Source of the DNA: an uncultured Bacteroides sp.
GTDB lineage: Bacteria > Bacteroidota > Bacteroidia > Bacteroidales > Bacteroidaceae
Direction: 5' to 3'
Assembly (NCBI GenBank): GCA_900551445.1
Contig: URWA01000011.1
Location: 1 to 64,000, forward strand
DNA: 64,000 nucleotides
Shown here one piece after another: positions 51,331 through 59,580 of the stretch (the stretch's first letter is position 1; the number at the start of each line of letters is the position of its first letter). Both the position numbers and the translations under genes were made by a program. The notes under the pieces are model-generated. The model did no database searches and was not told the DNA's origin. It worked only from the letters and a program-made list of their open reading frames with translations.

Positions 51331-54300
51331 TCATTTCACGACAAAATGATAGGTACCCGACCCCAGCTCTATCCGAAGCATGCCTTCCTGAGTCATCACT
51401 TTCTTCACGCCATTTTTTCCCGCCTGCAGGACACGACCATCTTCCGTCACCTTGTCCGCCGAAGCAGCCGGCAAATAAAGTGTGGCACTCGTATTGGCCG
51501 GGACAGTGAATGAATACCTCACTTCCCCGTCTTTTACTTCCCAGGCACTTTCTATCCGACCGTACAAGGAATCATAATGCCCGCGGGCAAACGTCATCTG
51601 TCCGGTCGGGTCCACCCGTGGAGACAGCACAAAATGCTTGAATCCCGGATGATTCTCATCCCGCATGATTCCCAGTGAATAGGCATACATCCAGGCCCCT
51701 ACGGCCCCGAACGAATAATGATTGAACGAGTTCATCCGGTTGTTTTCCCCAAATCCGTCCAAATGAGTATAAGAATTCAGCCGCTCCCAGATGGTCGTAG
51801 CCCCTTGTTCCACAGAATAAAGCCACGAAGGATAGGTGGTCTGCTGCAACAACTTGTAGGCCACGTCGTCGTAGCCATTGTCCGAAAGTGCCTTGCTAAT
51901 CCAGGAGGTCCCGATGAATCCCGTCATCAGAGAATAAGCCGGATAAGTCTTTCCGTCGTCACCCACATTTTCCCGCTGAACCGTTTGGGAAAGACGAGCT
52001 ACAAACTCTTCCCGAAGCTCCGGCGGAACAAGACCGAACGCCAGCGGAAGCACGTACGAAGTCTGTATGTCTATCGGTTTCCCTTTTTCAGGCCCGTCGG
52101 CCCCGGAAGAAATCGTCCGGGCCGTCGCTTTATCCACATACGTACGCAGGAAGAAATCCTTCCGCTTCCGATACAAATCCGCATACCTCCGTGCCTCACT
52201 TTCCTTGCCCAATAGCTTGGACACTTTCACCATGATGTCCAAGTCGTACAAGAAATAAGCCTCCCACATCAGTGTCTTGTCGTTCTTGTTGTCCTCCGGC
52301 CCCAGCCAGTCGCCCAGATTTCCCCACACCTTCTCCTGCTCCAAGATACCCATTTCCGGGTTGATGGTCTTTGCCAGTATATAATCAATGTAACGGCCCA
52401 TCGCCGCATAATGTTCCGCCAGCAAGCTCTTGTCGCCATACTGCTGGTACACTTCCCAAGGCACCGTGATGCCCGCGCTACCCCACAACAGGCCCCCAAA
52501 GCCTACCCCCAGCGGAGCCACCTCGGGGAAACGTCCGTCTTCCCGCTGCACATCGCGCATGGCCTGCAAATAACGGCGAAGGAATTGCGGCACATCGGCC
52601 AGATAAGTCGCCGTCCGGGAGAAGACCGAGATATCTCCCGCCCAACCCAGGCGTTCGTTCCGCTGCGGACAGTCGGTCGGGATGGAGAAGAAATTGGCAT
52701 AGGTAGACCACACGATGTTGTGCCACAGCTGATTCACTTTCTCGTTCGAGGTTTCATACTGAGAAGCAAGCCTGTCAATCGAGCTCAGCACCGTACCCTT
52801 CACACTTTCCAAAGGCAAGGCCTTGTCAATGCCCGTAATCTCGACATAGCGATAGCCATGATAAGTGAACCGCGGCGCAATCGTTTCCTCCCCTCCCTTG
52901 GTGATATATTTGTCCTGTGTCATTGCCGCACGAATATTCTCGAGCATAATCATTCCCTCGTTACCGGCATAACGCGGCAAGTCCGGATATTTCACTTCGG
53001 CATAACGGAGATTGATTTCCCGGCCCGCTTCCATTCCGTGGAGCGTGATTTCAGGCACTCCCACCATGTTCTGCCCCATGTCGTACACGAAGATACCCGG
53101 CCGTACTTCTTCCACCGACCGCGCCTTCAGTTGCTGAATGGCCCGTACCGTCTGGCCATACTGGGCCTTCAGGTGAAAAGCTGAATAATCGTTCACTTTC
53201 GGCACGTTTCCTCCTCCCACCTGACTGACATGATTTTCCAGCGTCACTTCCACTGCCGGCTTCCACGCCGCATCCTCGTAACCCGGGCAAGACCATCCGG
53301 CGATTGCCTGTTCCTTCCGGGCATCATAGACTTCTCCCTGAAAGAAACTGCCATACACCACCGGTCCCTGGTTGAAATACTTCCATGTGTCCGGCGAAGT
53401 GACCACCGTCTGCTGCTGTTCATCCTCGTACGTCACTACCAGCTGGGCCAGCAACGACTGACGGTCGCCGAAGAAGTTCCAGTTTTCTCCGGCATAAGTG
53501 GCACCTCCGCTCCACCAGCCTTCGGCCAGCACCGCACCCAGTGCATTTTTTCCGGCCCGTACCAGCTGCGTCACGTCGTACACCTGATACAGGTGTGTTT
53601 TATTATACTGTGTCACGCCCGGATTGAAATAATCCTTTCCTACCCGCTGCCCGTTGAGATACATCTCATAAATACCGCGGGAGGTGACATACAGCCGTGC
53701 TTTCCTGATTTTATTCGCAACGGTCGCAAATTCCGTACGCAACATCGGCATGGAATTGCGGCTCGGGTCTTGCACATACCATTTTCTCCCCCCTTTCAAT
53801 CGGGACGCATCCAGTGTCACGGAAGTCAGTCGGTTTTCCGGACTCCGGAAATTACGGATATCCGTCTTCACACCCGAGAAGGCCTTTACATCCTCCAAGG
53901 CAAAGCCCACCTCACCCACTACGGGAAAGGCAATGAAATCGCCTCCCTGCCCCAAGGGATTCACATTCACTTCCCCCAGCCGAGTTTCTCCTTTTTTCAA
54001 GACCGTGAAACCCAAATTGGAATATAAAGAAAAAGTATGCGCCTGATACTGGTTCCCGACATTCAACACGTCATTCGGTATCAAAAAAGACTTCAACGGT
54101 ACGGAAGGCTTGTCATCGGGCTGATAACCTGCACGATAAAGATGTATCCATGCGTTTCCGCCTCCTTTCAGCGGCGTCAAGTCGAACTCCACCCTGATGT
54201 AAGAAGCATCCTTCCCGTTGGCAAGGTGATACAGGTTCTTGTTCGCATCCATCAGCCGCTCGTCATTCGCTCCATACACGAAGGCAATCTTACGGGATGC

Positions 54301-54828
54301 AGTCTGTTCCTTCATCTGGAAAGAGAAATCCAAGCGGAACACTGGCAGATAAGGGGAATAAAGCACCATGTCCTCGTCATCGCCTCCAATCCAGCGAGCT
54401 CCGTGCCATCCATCCGCCTCGTGGTCTGTCAGCAGGCTGGTTTCAAACCAGGACGTTCCTTCCTGTACCTTTCCCTGATTGTTCCACACCTTCACTTTCC
54501 ACGAATAACGGGTAGTCGGCTGCAAGGCTTCCCCCTGGTACACCACATGCTGGGAGACGTCTCCTGCCACCTTCCCGGAATCCCAGACCCGCTTTCCAGC
54601 CTCATCCTGCACAATCAGCTGATAGGCTGTCTGACAGAGACCTCTTTCCTGCGGAGCAGCCGTCAGCTGCCAGCCAAATCTCGGAGCGGGAGTGTCTATG
54701 CCAAGAGGCGTCTCGGCCAATTCTACGGTCATCCCCGCCAAAGAAGGAGACTCCTTTTTATATGTATTGCTCGACAATATGATTCCCAACAAAATTGCGA
54801 TAAATAAGTGCTTCCCAACCATAACCAA
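51331..54828 (-). CDS. GH78 alpha-L-rhamnosidase
   Basis: An 1165-residue secreted family 78 enzyme releasing terminal L-rhamnose, for example from rhamnogalacturonan or flavonoid glycosides. It has a hydrophobic N-terminal signal, beta-sandwich domains (about 30-180 and 190-560, including KARLYVTSRGIYEMYLNGQRVG), an (alpha/alpha)6 catalytic domain (about 690-1040), and a C-terminal beta-sandwich. The catalytic segment is PTDCPQRNERLGWAGDISVF, with the family Asp/Glu residues. The length is on the high side for GH78. A four-unit tandem repeat lies upstream, and the rha regulator is convergent downstream. The best -7 candidate on the minus strand is TACTTTTA near 54900, one mismatch from consensus. 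Confidence 0.93.
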   Translation of the reverse strand: MVMVGKHLFIAILLGIILSSNTYKKESPSLAGMTVELAETPLGIDTPAPRFGWQLTAAPQERGLCQTAYQLIVQDEAGKRVWDSGKVAGDVSQHVVYQGEALQPTTRYSWKVKVWNNQGKVQEGTSWFETSLLTDHEADGWHGARWIGGDDEDMVLYSPYLPVFRLDFSFQMKEQTASRKIAFVYGANDERLMDANKNLYHLANGKDASYIRVEFDLTPLKGGGNAWIHLYRAGYQPDDKPSVPLKSFLIPNDVLNVGNQYQAHTFSLYSNLGFTVLKKGETRLGEVNVNPLGQGGDFIAFPVVGEVGFALEDVKAFSGVKTDIRNFRSPENRLTSVTLDASRLKGGRKWYVQDPSRNSMPMLRTEFATVANKIRKARLYVTSRGIYEMYLNGQRVGKDYFNPGVTQYNKTHLYQVYDVTQLVRAGKNALGAVLAEGWWSGGATYAGENWNFFGDRQSLLAQLVVTYEDEQQQTVVTSPDTWKYFNQGPVVYGSFFQGEVYDARKEQAIAGWSCPGYEDAAWKPAVEVTLENHVSQVGGGNVPKVNDYSAFHLKAQYGQTVRAIQQLKARSVEEVRPGIFVYDMGQNMVGVPEITLHGMEAGREINLRYAEVKYPDLPRYAGNEGMIMLENIRAAMTQDKYITKGGEETIAPRFTYHGYRYVEITGIDKALPLESVKGTVLSSIDRLASQYETSNEKVNQLWHNIVWSTYANFFSIPTDCPQRNERLGWAGDISVFSRTATYLADVPQFLRRYLQAMRDVQREDGRFPEVAPLGVGFGGLLWGSAGITVPWEVYQQYGDKSLLAEHYAAMGRYIDYILAKTINPEMGILEQEKVWGNLGDWLGPEDNKNDKTLMWEAYFLYDLDIMVKVSKLLGKESEARRYADLYRKRKDFFLRTYVDKATARTISSGADGPEKGKPIDIQTSYVLPLAFGLVPPELREEFVARLSQTVQRENVGDDGKTYPAYSLMTGFIGTSWISKALSDNGYDDVAYKLLQQTTYPSWLYSVEQGATTIWERLNSYTHLDGFGENNRMNSFNHYSFGAVGAWMYAYSLGIMRDENHPGFKHFVLSPRVDPTGQMTFARGHYDSLYGRIESAWEVKDGEVRYSFTVPANTSATLYLPAASADKVTEDGRVLQAGKNGVKKVMTQEGMLRIELGSGTYHFVVK

Positions 54829-54959
54829 TAGTATTATCTTAGATTCTCAACCGAGTTTTCATTGTAATTACAGATTTTAGTTTAACCTAAAGACGACATA
54901 AAAGTATTACTTTTAAATCTAACACAACATTAAAAAAAGAACTTATCAGTATTTTTTAT

Positions 54960-55047
54960 GTTTCCCGTGGCAGAAACCTACGTTTTCCCCATAGGAAACA
55001 TACAGTTCCGTACCGAGAAACGTATGTTTTCCGCAAGGGAAACATAA
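54960..55047. repeat. Four tandem 22-bp palindromic units upstream of the GH78 gene
   Basis: Units start at 54960, 54982, 55004 and 55026, each 22 bp. Each has the pattern GTTTTCC-N-(G/A)GAAAC followed by (A/C/G)TA, so each unit is a near palindrome; the third is the most diverged. The array sits 132 bp upstream of the GH78 start. It shares no sequence with the array at 26217-26300, but it has the same copy number, nearly the same period, and the same position before a minus-strand glycosidase gene. Confidence 0.75.
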
Positions 55048-55206
55048 AACAGACAAGCCCCTTTTCTCATTAACTCCATGGCATCCTCCAGATTTCTTTC
55101 TCCAATATCCAATCCTCCTTTTCATTATACACCAAGAATCCGGTTATCCCCTTCCTCATCACATTACAGCCGTAAGTCTCTCGATTTTCCCGTAAAAACA
55201 GAAAAA
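55048..55206. other. Gene-free stretch between the repeat array and the DUF3836 promoter
   Basis: No convincing gene, hairpin or promoter is seen. It is pyrimidine-rich on the plus strand. It separates the GH78 upstream region from the divergent DUF3836 operon. Confidence 0.4.
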
Positions 55207-55225
55207 TTTATCGTTTTTCGATAAA
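55207..55225. promoter_or_regulatory. Operator 1 of the DUF3836-CPBP-DUF2975 operon
   Basis: TTTATCGTTTTTCGATAAA, a perfect inverted repeat with 7-bp arms and a 5-bp spacer. It lies just upstream of the -33 box at 55242-55245. Its half-site recurs in operator 2. Confidence 0.6.
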
Positions 55226-55241
55226 ATATTTCTGTTTTTCT

Positions 55242-55271
55242 TTTGGAGTTCAAAAATAATACCTACATTTG
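55242..55271 (+). promoter_or_regulatory. Promoter of the DUF3836-CPBP-DUF2975 operon
   Basis: -33 box TTTG at 55242-55245 and -7 box TACATTTG at 55264-55271, 18 bp apart, with operators on both sides. Confidence 0.7.
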
Positions 55272-55274
55272 CAT

Positions 55275-55299
55275 ATCGAAAAACGATAAATATTTATCG
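55275..55299. promoter_or_regulatory. Operator 2 over the transcription start
   Basis: ATCGAAAAACGAT (55275-55287) overlaps the perfect 16-bp palindrome CGATAAATATTTATCG (55284-55299). The half-site ATCG-TTT/AAA is shared with operator 1. It covers the expected start of transcription, a position typical of repression, probably by the Cro/CI-type protein encoded at the end of the operon. Confidence 0.6.
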
Positions 55300-55345
55300 A
55301 ATACAAACGACACACACTATTATTTACACACAAACACGTACAGTT

Positions 55346-55666
55346 ATGAAAAAGACATTCACAAAAAAGACACTGGCAGCAGGAATCGCCGCTGCACTGA
55401 TGACATTGACAGCCACACACGCAAACGCAAAAGGAACCTTCATTTACGGACAGAACCACCAAAGCTTGACGGTATCTACCCTGAATGAAGACGGCAAAAC
55501 GCTCACTCCCAAGTGGAAGTACGAATACCGGTACGACACACTGGGAATCCTGACCGAGAAAAAGGCTTACCGCTGGGATGCGGACCGAAAAACCTGGAAT
55601 CCGGCTTATCTGCTGACCTGGGGCACTGAAGGTCCGGCTCTTCAAAAGCTTTCAACGAACAAATGA
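55346..55666 (+). CDS. DUF3836-like small secreted protein
   Basis: A 106-residue exported protein. The signal peptide (TLAAGIAAALMTLTATHANAKG) leaves a mature part of about 78 residues, rich in Tyr, Trp and Lys, with the pattern WKYEYRYDTLGILTEKKAYRW. I recall this pattern from DUF3836 proteins of Bacteroides. No Cys or catalytic motif is present. It opens the operon, and its stop codon overlaps the start of the CPBP gene (ATGA), so the two are coupled. Function is unknown. Confidence 0.8.
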   Translation: MKKTFTKKTLAAGIAAALMTLTATHANAKGTFIYGQNHQSLTVSTLNEDGKTLTPKWKYEYRYDTLGILTEKKAYRWDADRKTWNPAYLLTWGTEGPALQKLSTNK

Positions 55667-56562
55667 ACAAACTTTTTAAAACGTACACAATTATGGGACG
55701 CACCATCAAATTATTACTGTATTTCTTTGCCTACCAACTGGCTTTCATGGGGGTAGCCATCTGTGGATACATGTGGTATCGCCACACCTTCGAATTACCG
55801 AAGACCCTCGACACTCTTTATACAAACCTGATCATGCTGGCGCAGGTACTCTCCACCGCTGCGATAGGTATCCATCTGCTGGCAGGTAAATATGTGGGAC
55901 TGGACCGGAAGACTTGGGGATATCACTGCTCACCCAAACTGTTGGTCACTTCGGCGGTATTTATTTTAGCAATGGGCTTATGGACCAACTACTTCAACGA
56001 ACTGGCCGACCTGCCCAACAATATGGAGGCTGCCTTTGACATGATGATGCATCATCCCTTAGGTATCGTGGCCATCGTCATCATGGCTCCCCTCGTAGAG
56101 GAACTGCTGTTCCGCGGCGCCATTCAGGGACATCTGCTCCGCAAATGGAAACATCCGGCAGGGGCCATCGTACTTTCCTCTCTGATTTTCGGACTGGTAC
56201 ACGGCAACTGGGTACAGGCGCCTTTCGCCTTTGTCACCGGACTGGCGCTGGGATGGATGTACTACCGCACGGGGAGTCTGTTACCCGGCATCCTGATGCA
56301 CTTTGTCAATAACAGTGCGGCTGTGATTGCTTTCTTATCGGCAGACGACCCGAATGCGACCATGGTTTCTACTTACGGAGCCACCGGAGCGGCACTCATG
56401 GCAGCCGGAGGATTTGTCCTCACCATCCTCTGCGTACTGTTCATCCAAAAGAAGCTGGTTCCGCAACCGGCTTCCTGGCATCAGCCTGCCCAGGCAGAAA
56501 CGATTGAAATAGAAGACCAGACATTATCCACACAAACACATTCACATAATGAAAACATTTAA
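55663..56562 (+). CDS. CPBP-family intramembrane glutamic protease
   Basis: A 299-residue membrane protein with about seven or eight hydrophobic segments. All three CPBP (Abi) motifs are present: EELLFR at 146-151, FGLVH ending in His180, and HFVNN beginning at His213. These residues form the active site of Rce1-type proteases. In other bacteria such proteins process peptides, prenylated or secreted proteins, or give bacteriocin self-protection. A start at 55693 (MGRTIKLLLYFF) is also possible. It overlaps the preceding gene by 4 nt and the following by 14 nt. Confidence 0.92.
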   Translation: MNKLFKTYTIMGRTIKLLLYFFAYQLAFMGVAICGYMWYRHTFELPKTLDTLYTNLIMLAQVLSTAAIGIHLLAGKYVGLDRKTWGYHCSPKLLVTSAVFILAMGLWTNYFNELADLPNNMEAAFDMMMHHPLGIVAIVIMAPLVEELLFRGAIQGHLLRKWKHPAGAIVLSSLIFGLVHGNWVQAPFAFVTGLALGWMYYRTGSLLPGILMHFVNNSAAVIAFLSADDPNATMVSTYGATGAALMAAGGFVLTILCVLFIQKKLVPQPASWHQPAQAETIEIEDQTLSTQTHSHNENI

Positions 56563-57163
56563 AATCATTGCATTAATCGCCCTCCTTGGCATCTTGTTCG
56601 AATCGATAGGAGGGTTCATCGACGGCTGGAACGAACCCGACCAACTGGCTCCCATTCGCATAGAACGTACCCATCCCGCTTTCGACAAAGTGACTGCGGT
56701 GACCTTTGATGTACTGCCACAGTCAGCCCAACAAGTAGCCAATCTGCAAACCGGCACTCGTGTACCGGCCGGATTCATACAATGCCATGCATATATCACT
56801 CCCAGTGGTCTTACGACTTTCGCTTATGTGCTGCTGGCAATTACGGGATTGTTTACCCTATATGGATTCTACAGCCTCATCCGCTTGTTTATCTCTGTCA
56901 TCCGTAAAGAGATATTCACACCCACCAATATCCGGCGCATCCGATGGGGAGTCTACACTCCTACCGCCTACACTTTGGCCAAATATTTCCAGTCGTGGTG
57001 TGAATCTCACGATGCCATGACTCAACTCACCGTTCCGGGATATGTCATTCAGCCTGCTTCTCCCTTTGAATTCAGCTGGATGAGCCTCATACTCCTGATA
57101 CTTCTCACGGAGGTCTTCGTAGTTGCCGTACGTTTGAAACAAGAAAACGATTTGACGATTTAA
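56549..57163 (+). CDS. DUF2975 membrane protein, first copy
   Basis: A 204-residue protein with four hydrophobic segments (residues about 5-22, 90-115, 130-150, 175-195) and a long soluble loop at 25-85 that the second copy lacks. The FTPTNIRRIRWGVY segment and the C-terminal VRLKQENDLTI fit DUF2975 (YoaS-like). Its start overlaps the CPBP gene. Function unknown; family members are commonly encoded beside a small YozG-type regulator, as here. Confidence 0.85.
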   Translation: MKTFKIIALIALLGILFESIGGFIDGWNEPDQLAPIRIERTHPAFDKVTAVTFDVLPQSAQQVANLQTGTRVPAGFIQCHAYITPSGLTTFAYVLLAITGLFTLYGFYSLIRLFISVIRKEIFTPTNIRRIRWGVYTPTAYTLAKYFQSWCESHDAMTQLTVPGYVIQPASPFEFSWMSLILLILLTEVFVVAVRLKQENDLTI

Positions 57164-57178
57164 TTAAACACACGAACA

Positions 57179-57631
57179 ATGAAAGCCCAATCCTACAAAC
57201 GCCTGATGCAATACTGCGACTTTATTTCGGTACTCAGCCTTTTTGCATCCATTGCTTACGGCTTTAGCCAGATAGTGCCTCTCTGTTATGAAATGGGGAA
57301 AAACGACAGCGATACTTTTATATGGGAAGCGTTGGTACAAGCCATTGAGTGTTACGCCATTTTCTTTATCGGCCTGCTGGCCTATTTCATGGCACGCAAC
57401 GTGAAAAAAGGAAAAGTATTCTGCCGCGTCAACCAACGGATTTTATCGGCCATCGGAATTTCCACAATGCTTTCGGGGGTGCTGATGAATGTCATCGTCA
57501 ATCTCACCCCAATAGACACATTCCATCAGAGCAGCATCCTGCTGATTGTGATAGGAGCCGTTTTCGTGCTGGTCTCCTTGCTGTTTGAGATAGGTATCCA
57601 GATACAGGAAGAACAAGATTTGACTATTTAA
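57179..57631 (+). CDS. DUF2975 membrane protein, second copy
   Basis: A 150-residue protein with four hydrophobic segments. FCRVNQRILSAIGIS and the C-terminal EIQ-type end QEEQDLTI parallel the first copy, which also ends in DLTI. It follows that gene by 15 nt and precedes the regulator by 14 nt. The two copies probably arose by duplication and may form a heteromeric membrane unit. Confidence 0.85.
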   Translation: MKAQSYKRLMQYCDFISVLSLFASIAYGFSQIVPLCYEMGKNDSDTFIWEALVQAIECYAIFFIGLLAYFMARNVKKGKVFCRVNQRILSAIGISTMLSGVLMNVIVNLTPIDTFHQSSILLIVIGAVFVLVSLLFEIGIQIQEEQDLTI

Positions 57632-57645
57632 CCCAACTACTAACT

Positions 57646-57855
57646 ATGCCGATTATCGTAAATCTCGATGTGATGATGGCGAAACGGAAAGTTTCGCTGG
57701 GAGAGCTTGCCGAACGGATTGACCTGACACCGGCAAATCTCTCCATTCTGAAAACAGGAAAGGCCAAGGCCATACGCTTCTCTACCCTGGAGGCCATCTG
57801 TAAGGAACTGGACTGCCAGCCGGGGGACATACTGGAATATCGGGCGGAAGAATAG
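57646..57855 (+). CDS. Cro/CI-type HTH regulator (YozG-like)
   Basis: A 69-residue protein that is almost entirely one helix-turn-helix domain: MPIIVNLDVMMAKRKVSLGE, LAERIDLTPANLSILKTGKA, AIRFSTLEAICKELDCQPGD. It matches the small HTH_26-like regulators found with DUF2975 genes. As last gene of the operon it probably represses its own promoter through the ATCG-palindromes at 55207-55299. Confidence 0.92.
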   Translation: MPIIVNLDVMMAKRKVSLGELAERIDLTPANLSILKTGKAKAIRFSTLEAICKELDCQPGDILEYRAEE

Positions 57856-57885
57856 AAAGACAACAAATGTATACACAAAAAACAG

Positions 57886-58066
57886 GAGGGTGTGTCAAAA
57901 CTCATTTTTTGAAAATATGAACTTGTAATTTGAAATTTGAGCATCCTAAAAGACTAAAGAAAGGGTCGTATCATTACTCAATACAGAGTTTGATACGACC
58001 CTTTTAAATATTATAGTTATAATCTGTAACTTTGAAGAGTAGTCATTTTAGTTTTGACACACCCTC
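57886..58066. mobile_element. MITE-like element, 181 bp
   Basis: Perfect 17-bp terminal inverted repeats, GAGGGTGTGTCAAAACT at 57886-57902 and its complement at 58050-58066, enclose 147 bp with no open frame. Inside is a perfect 14-bp stem (AAAGGGTCGTATCA at 57960-57973 with 57991-58004) that also ends in T residues and can terminate transcription from both sides. No target duplication is evident. The ends look like those of a Bacteroides IS element, which would have to supply the transposase. It sits between the convergent HTH and ROK genes. Confidence 0.8.
57960..58004. terminator. Bidirectional terminator-like hairpin inside the MITE
   Basis: A 14-bp perfect stem with A-rich and T-rich flanks. 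No other terminator is visible for either the HTH operon or the ROK gene, so the inserted element may now provide it. Confidence 0.6.
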
Positions 58067-58084
58067 TCACCTATTTTCTATGAT

Positions 58085-59293
58085 TTACCATTCAAACAAT
58101 TTGCTTCTAGACAGCAGACAAGCACCTACCACTCCTGCTTTTGCCTGTAGCTTCGACAATACCACCGCGGAATCCTTGCTTACCAGATTCAAGGAGTATT
58201 TGCGGATGGCGGTCTTGATGGGTTGCAAGATATAATCTTCCGTCAAGGCCAGCGTTCCGCCGATGACCACCAGTTCCGGATTGAACAGGTTAATCAGCCC
58301 TGCAAGATAACGCCCCAGCTTACGCCCGATTTCTTCCACCAGTTCAATGCACAGGATATCTTCTTTATTGGTGGCTTCCACAATCTCTTCCAAGGTAAGC
58401 GGAGAATCCCCCGAAAGAATTCGCTTGGAAAGAATGGACGTCTGTCCGTTCTTTACCCGCTCACAAAGAATCCGATGCAGAGCCGAACCGGAAACCTCGG
58501 TTTCCAGACATCCTTTTTTTCCGCAACGGCAGATGATTTCATTGTCGAACACATTGAAATGACCGAATTCTCCCGAAAAACCCGAACGACCCGTATAGAT
58601 CTTCCCGTCAATGATAAAGGCAGAACCAAGTCCCCAGCTGAGATTGATGAACACCACATCTTTTTCTCCTTTGACCACTCCTTTCAGCAATTCGCCATAG
58701 GCCATGGCACGGGTATCGTTATCGATGCTCACCGGAATACCGATTTTTTCAGTCAAAATTTCGGCCAGCGGGCGTTCCTCAAAGTTAAACATACTGAAGC
58801 TATAGCCTTCTTCCGGATTCACACGGCCCGAAATGTTGACTCCTACCTGAAGAATCTTTTCTTTGACATTCTTATGTTTCTCGATGAAAGTACAAATATG
58901 CTGAATCAGCAAATCCAGACTTTCCAGTGTATTGTCAAGATGACATTCTATTCCCATCTGAATATCTACCATATCACCCGTAAAATTCATCAGGCCGATA
59001 TTCAGGCAAAACGCCTTGATATCCACTCCCACCATATAGGCAGCATCCGGATTCAGTCCATAGAGATTAGGGGGTCTTCCCTCACTGGTCTCTTGCTTAC
59101 CATAATTGATGATGTATCCTTCTTCCACCAGTTCCATCACAAACTTGGTGACAGTCGGAATACTCAAGTCTATGTCTTTTGCCAAATCAGGAATGGTGGA
59201 CGAATGATTGTGCATCAAATAGGTAATTATCCGCTTTTGAGTAAGCATATTTTTCGTGCTATTTCCTAGACCTTCGATTAACTTGTGTACCAT
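58085..59293 (-). CDS. ROK-family transcriptional regulator of sialic acid genes
   Basis: A 402-residue NagC/Mlc-type protein. The N-terminal winged helix (LTQKRIITYLMHNHSSTIPDLAKDIDLSIPTVTKFVMEL) precedes a ROK sugar-binding domain with VGVDIKAFCLNIGL, VSIDNDTRAMAYGE and the zinc motif CRCGKKGCLETEVSG. The ATP-site residues look partly kept, but family regulators generally do not phosphorylate sugars. It is divergent from the NanM-like gene and next to the nan operon, so repression relieved by an amino sugar is likely; B. fragilis controls sialic acid genes in a comparable setting. Confidence 0.85.
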   Translation of the reverse strand: MVHKLIEGLGNSTKNMLTQKRIITYLMHNHSSTIPDLAKDIDLSIPTVTKFVMELVEEGYIINYGKQETSEGRPPNLYGLNPDAAYMVGVDIKAFCLNIGLMNFTGDMVDIQMGIECHLDNTLESLDLLIQHICTFIEKHKNVKEKILQVGVNISGRVNPEEGYSFSMFNFEERPLAEILTEKIGIPVSIDNDTRAMAYGELLKGVVKGEKDVVFINLSWGLGSAFIIDGKIYTGRSGFSGEFGHFNVFDNEIICRCGKKGCLETEVSGSALHRILCERVKNGQTSILSKRILSGDSPLTLEEIVEATNKEDILCIELVEEIGRKLGRYLAGLINLFNPELVVIGGTLALTEDYILQPIKTAIRKYSLNLVSKDSAVVLSKLQAKAGVVGACLLSRSKLFEW

Positions 59294-59354
59294 AATATTA
59301 TAACCATACTTTAGTTAAACCCACAATAACTGGCTAAAATAACAGGCTCATATT

Positions 59355-59398
59355 ATTTTAATGCCAGTGTCCCATAAGGCAGTCCTACTTATTAAAAT
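59355..59398. promoter_or_regulatory. Candidate ROK operator
   Basis: ATTTTAAT at 59355-59362 and ATTAAAAT at 59391-59398 are inverted copies in the divergent gap between the ROK and NanM-like genes. AT-rich half-sites of this type are usual for NagC/Mlc proteins. In such AT-rich DNA chance matches are common. Confidence 0.3.
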
Positions 59399-59580
59399 GA
59401 CTTACCCGACAAACCGATGGCTAAGATAATAAATTTATTGATATAAAACAATAAAAGCAAAATATTAATTATATATAGCAAAAGTCAAGAAAAATCTTCA
59501 TTAAATCATGGATAACTTAAATATTATGCGTACTTTAGCTGAAAGAAATCCCATCCTTCCTTAACCTAATGACAATACGT

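Noticed and set aside
54960..55047. CRISPR array or VNTR in coding sequence
   Set aside because: The units are adjacent, without spacers, and no reading frame of meaning crosses them.
59344..59568. Direct-repeat tRNA-like or riboswitch-like folding upstream of nanM
   Set aside because: Only AT-rich short inverted repeats were found; no conserved aptamer core or cloverleaf could be drawn.
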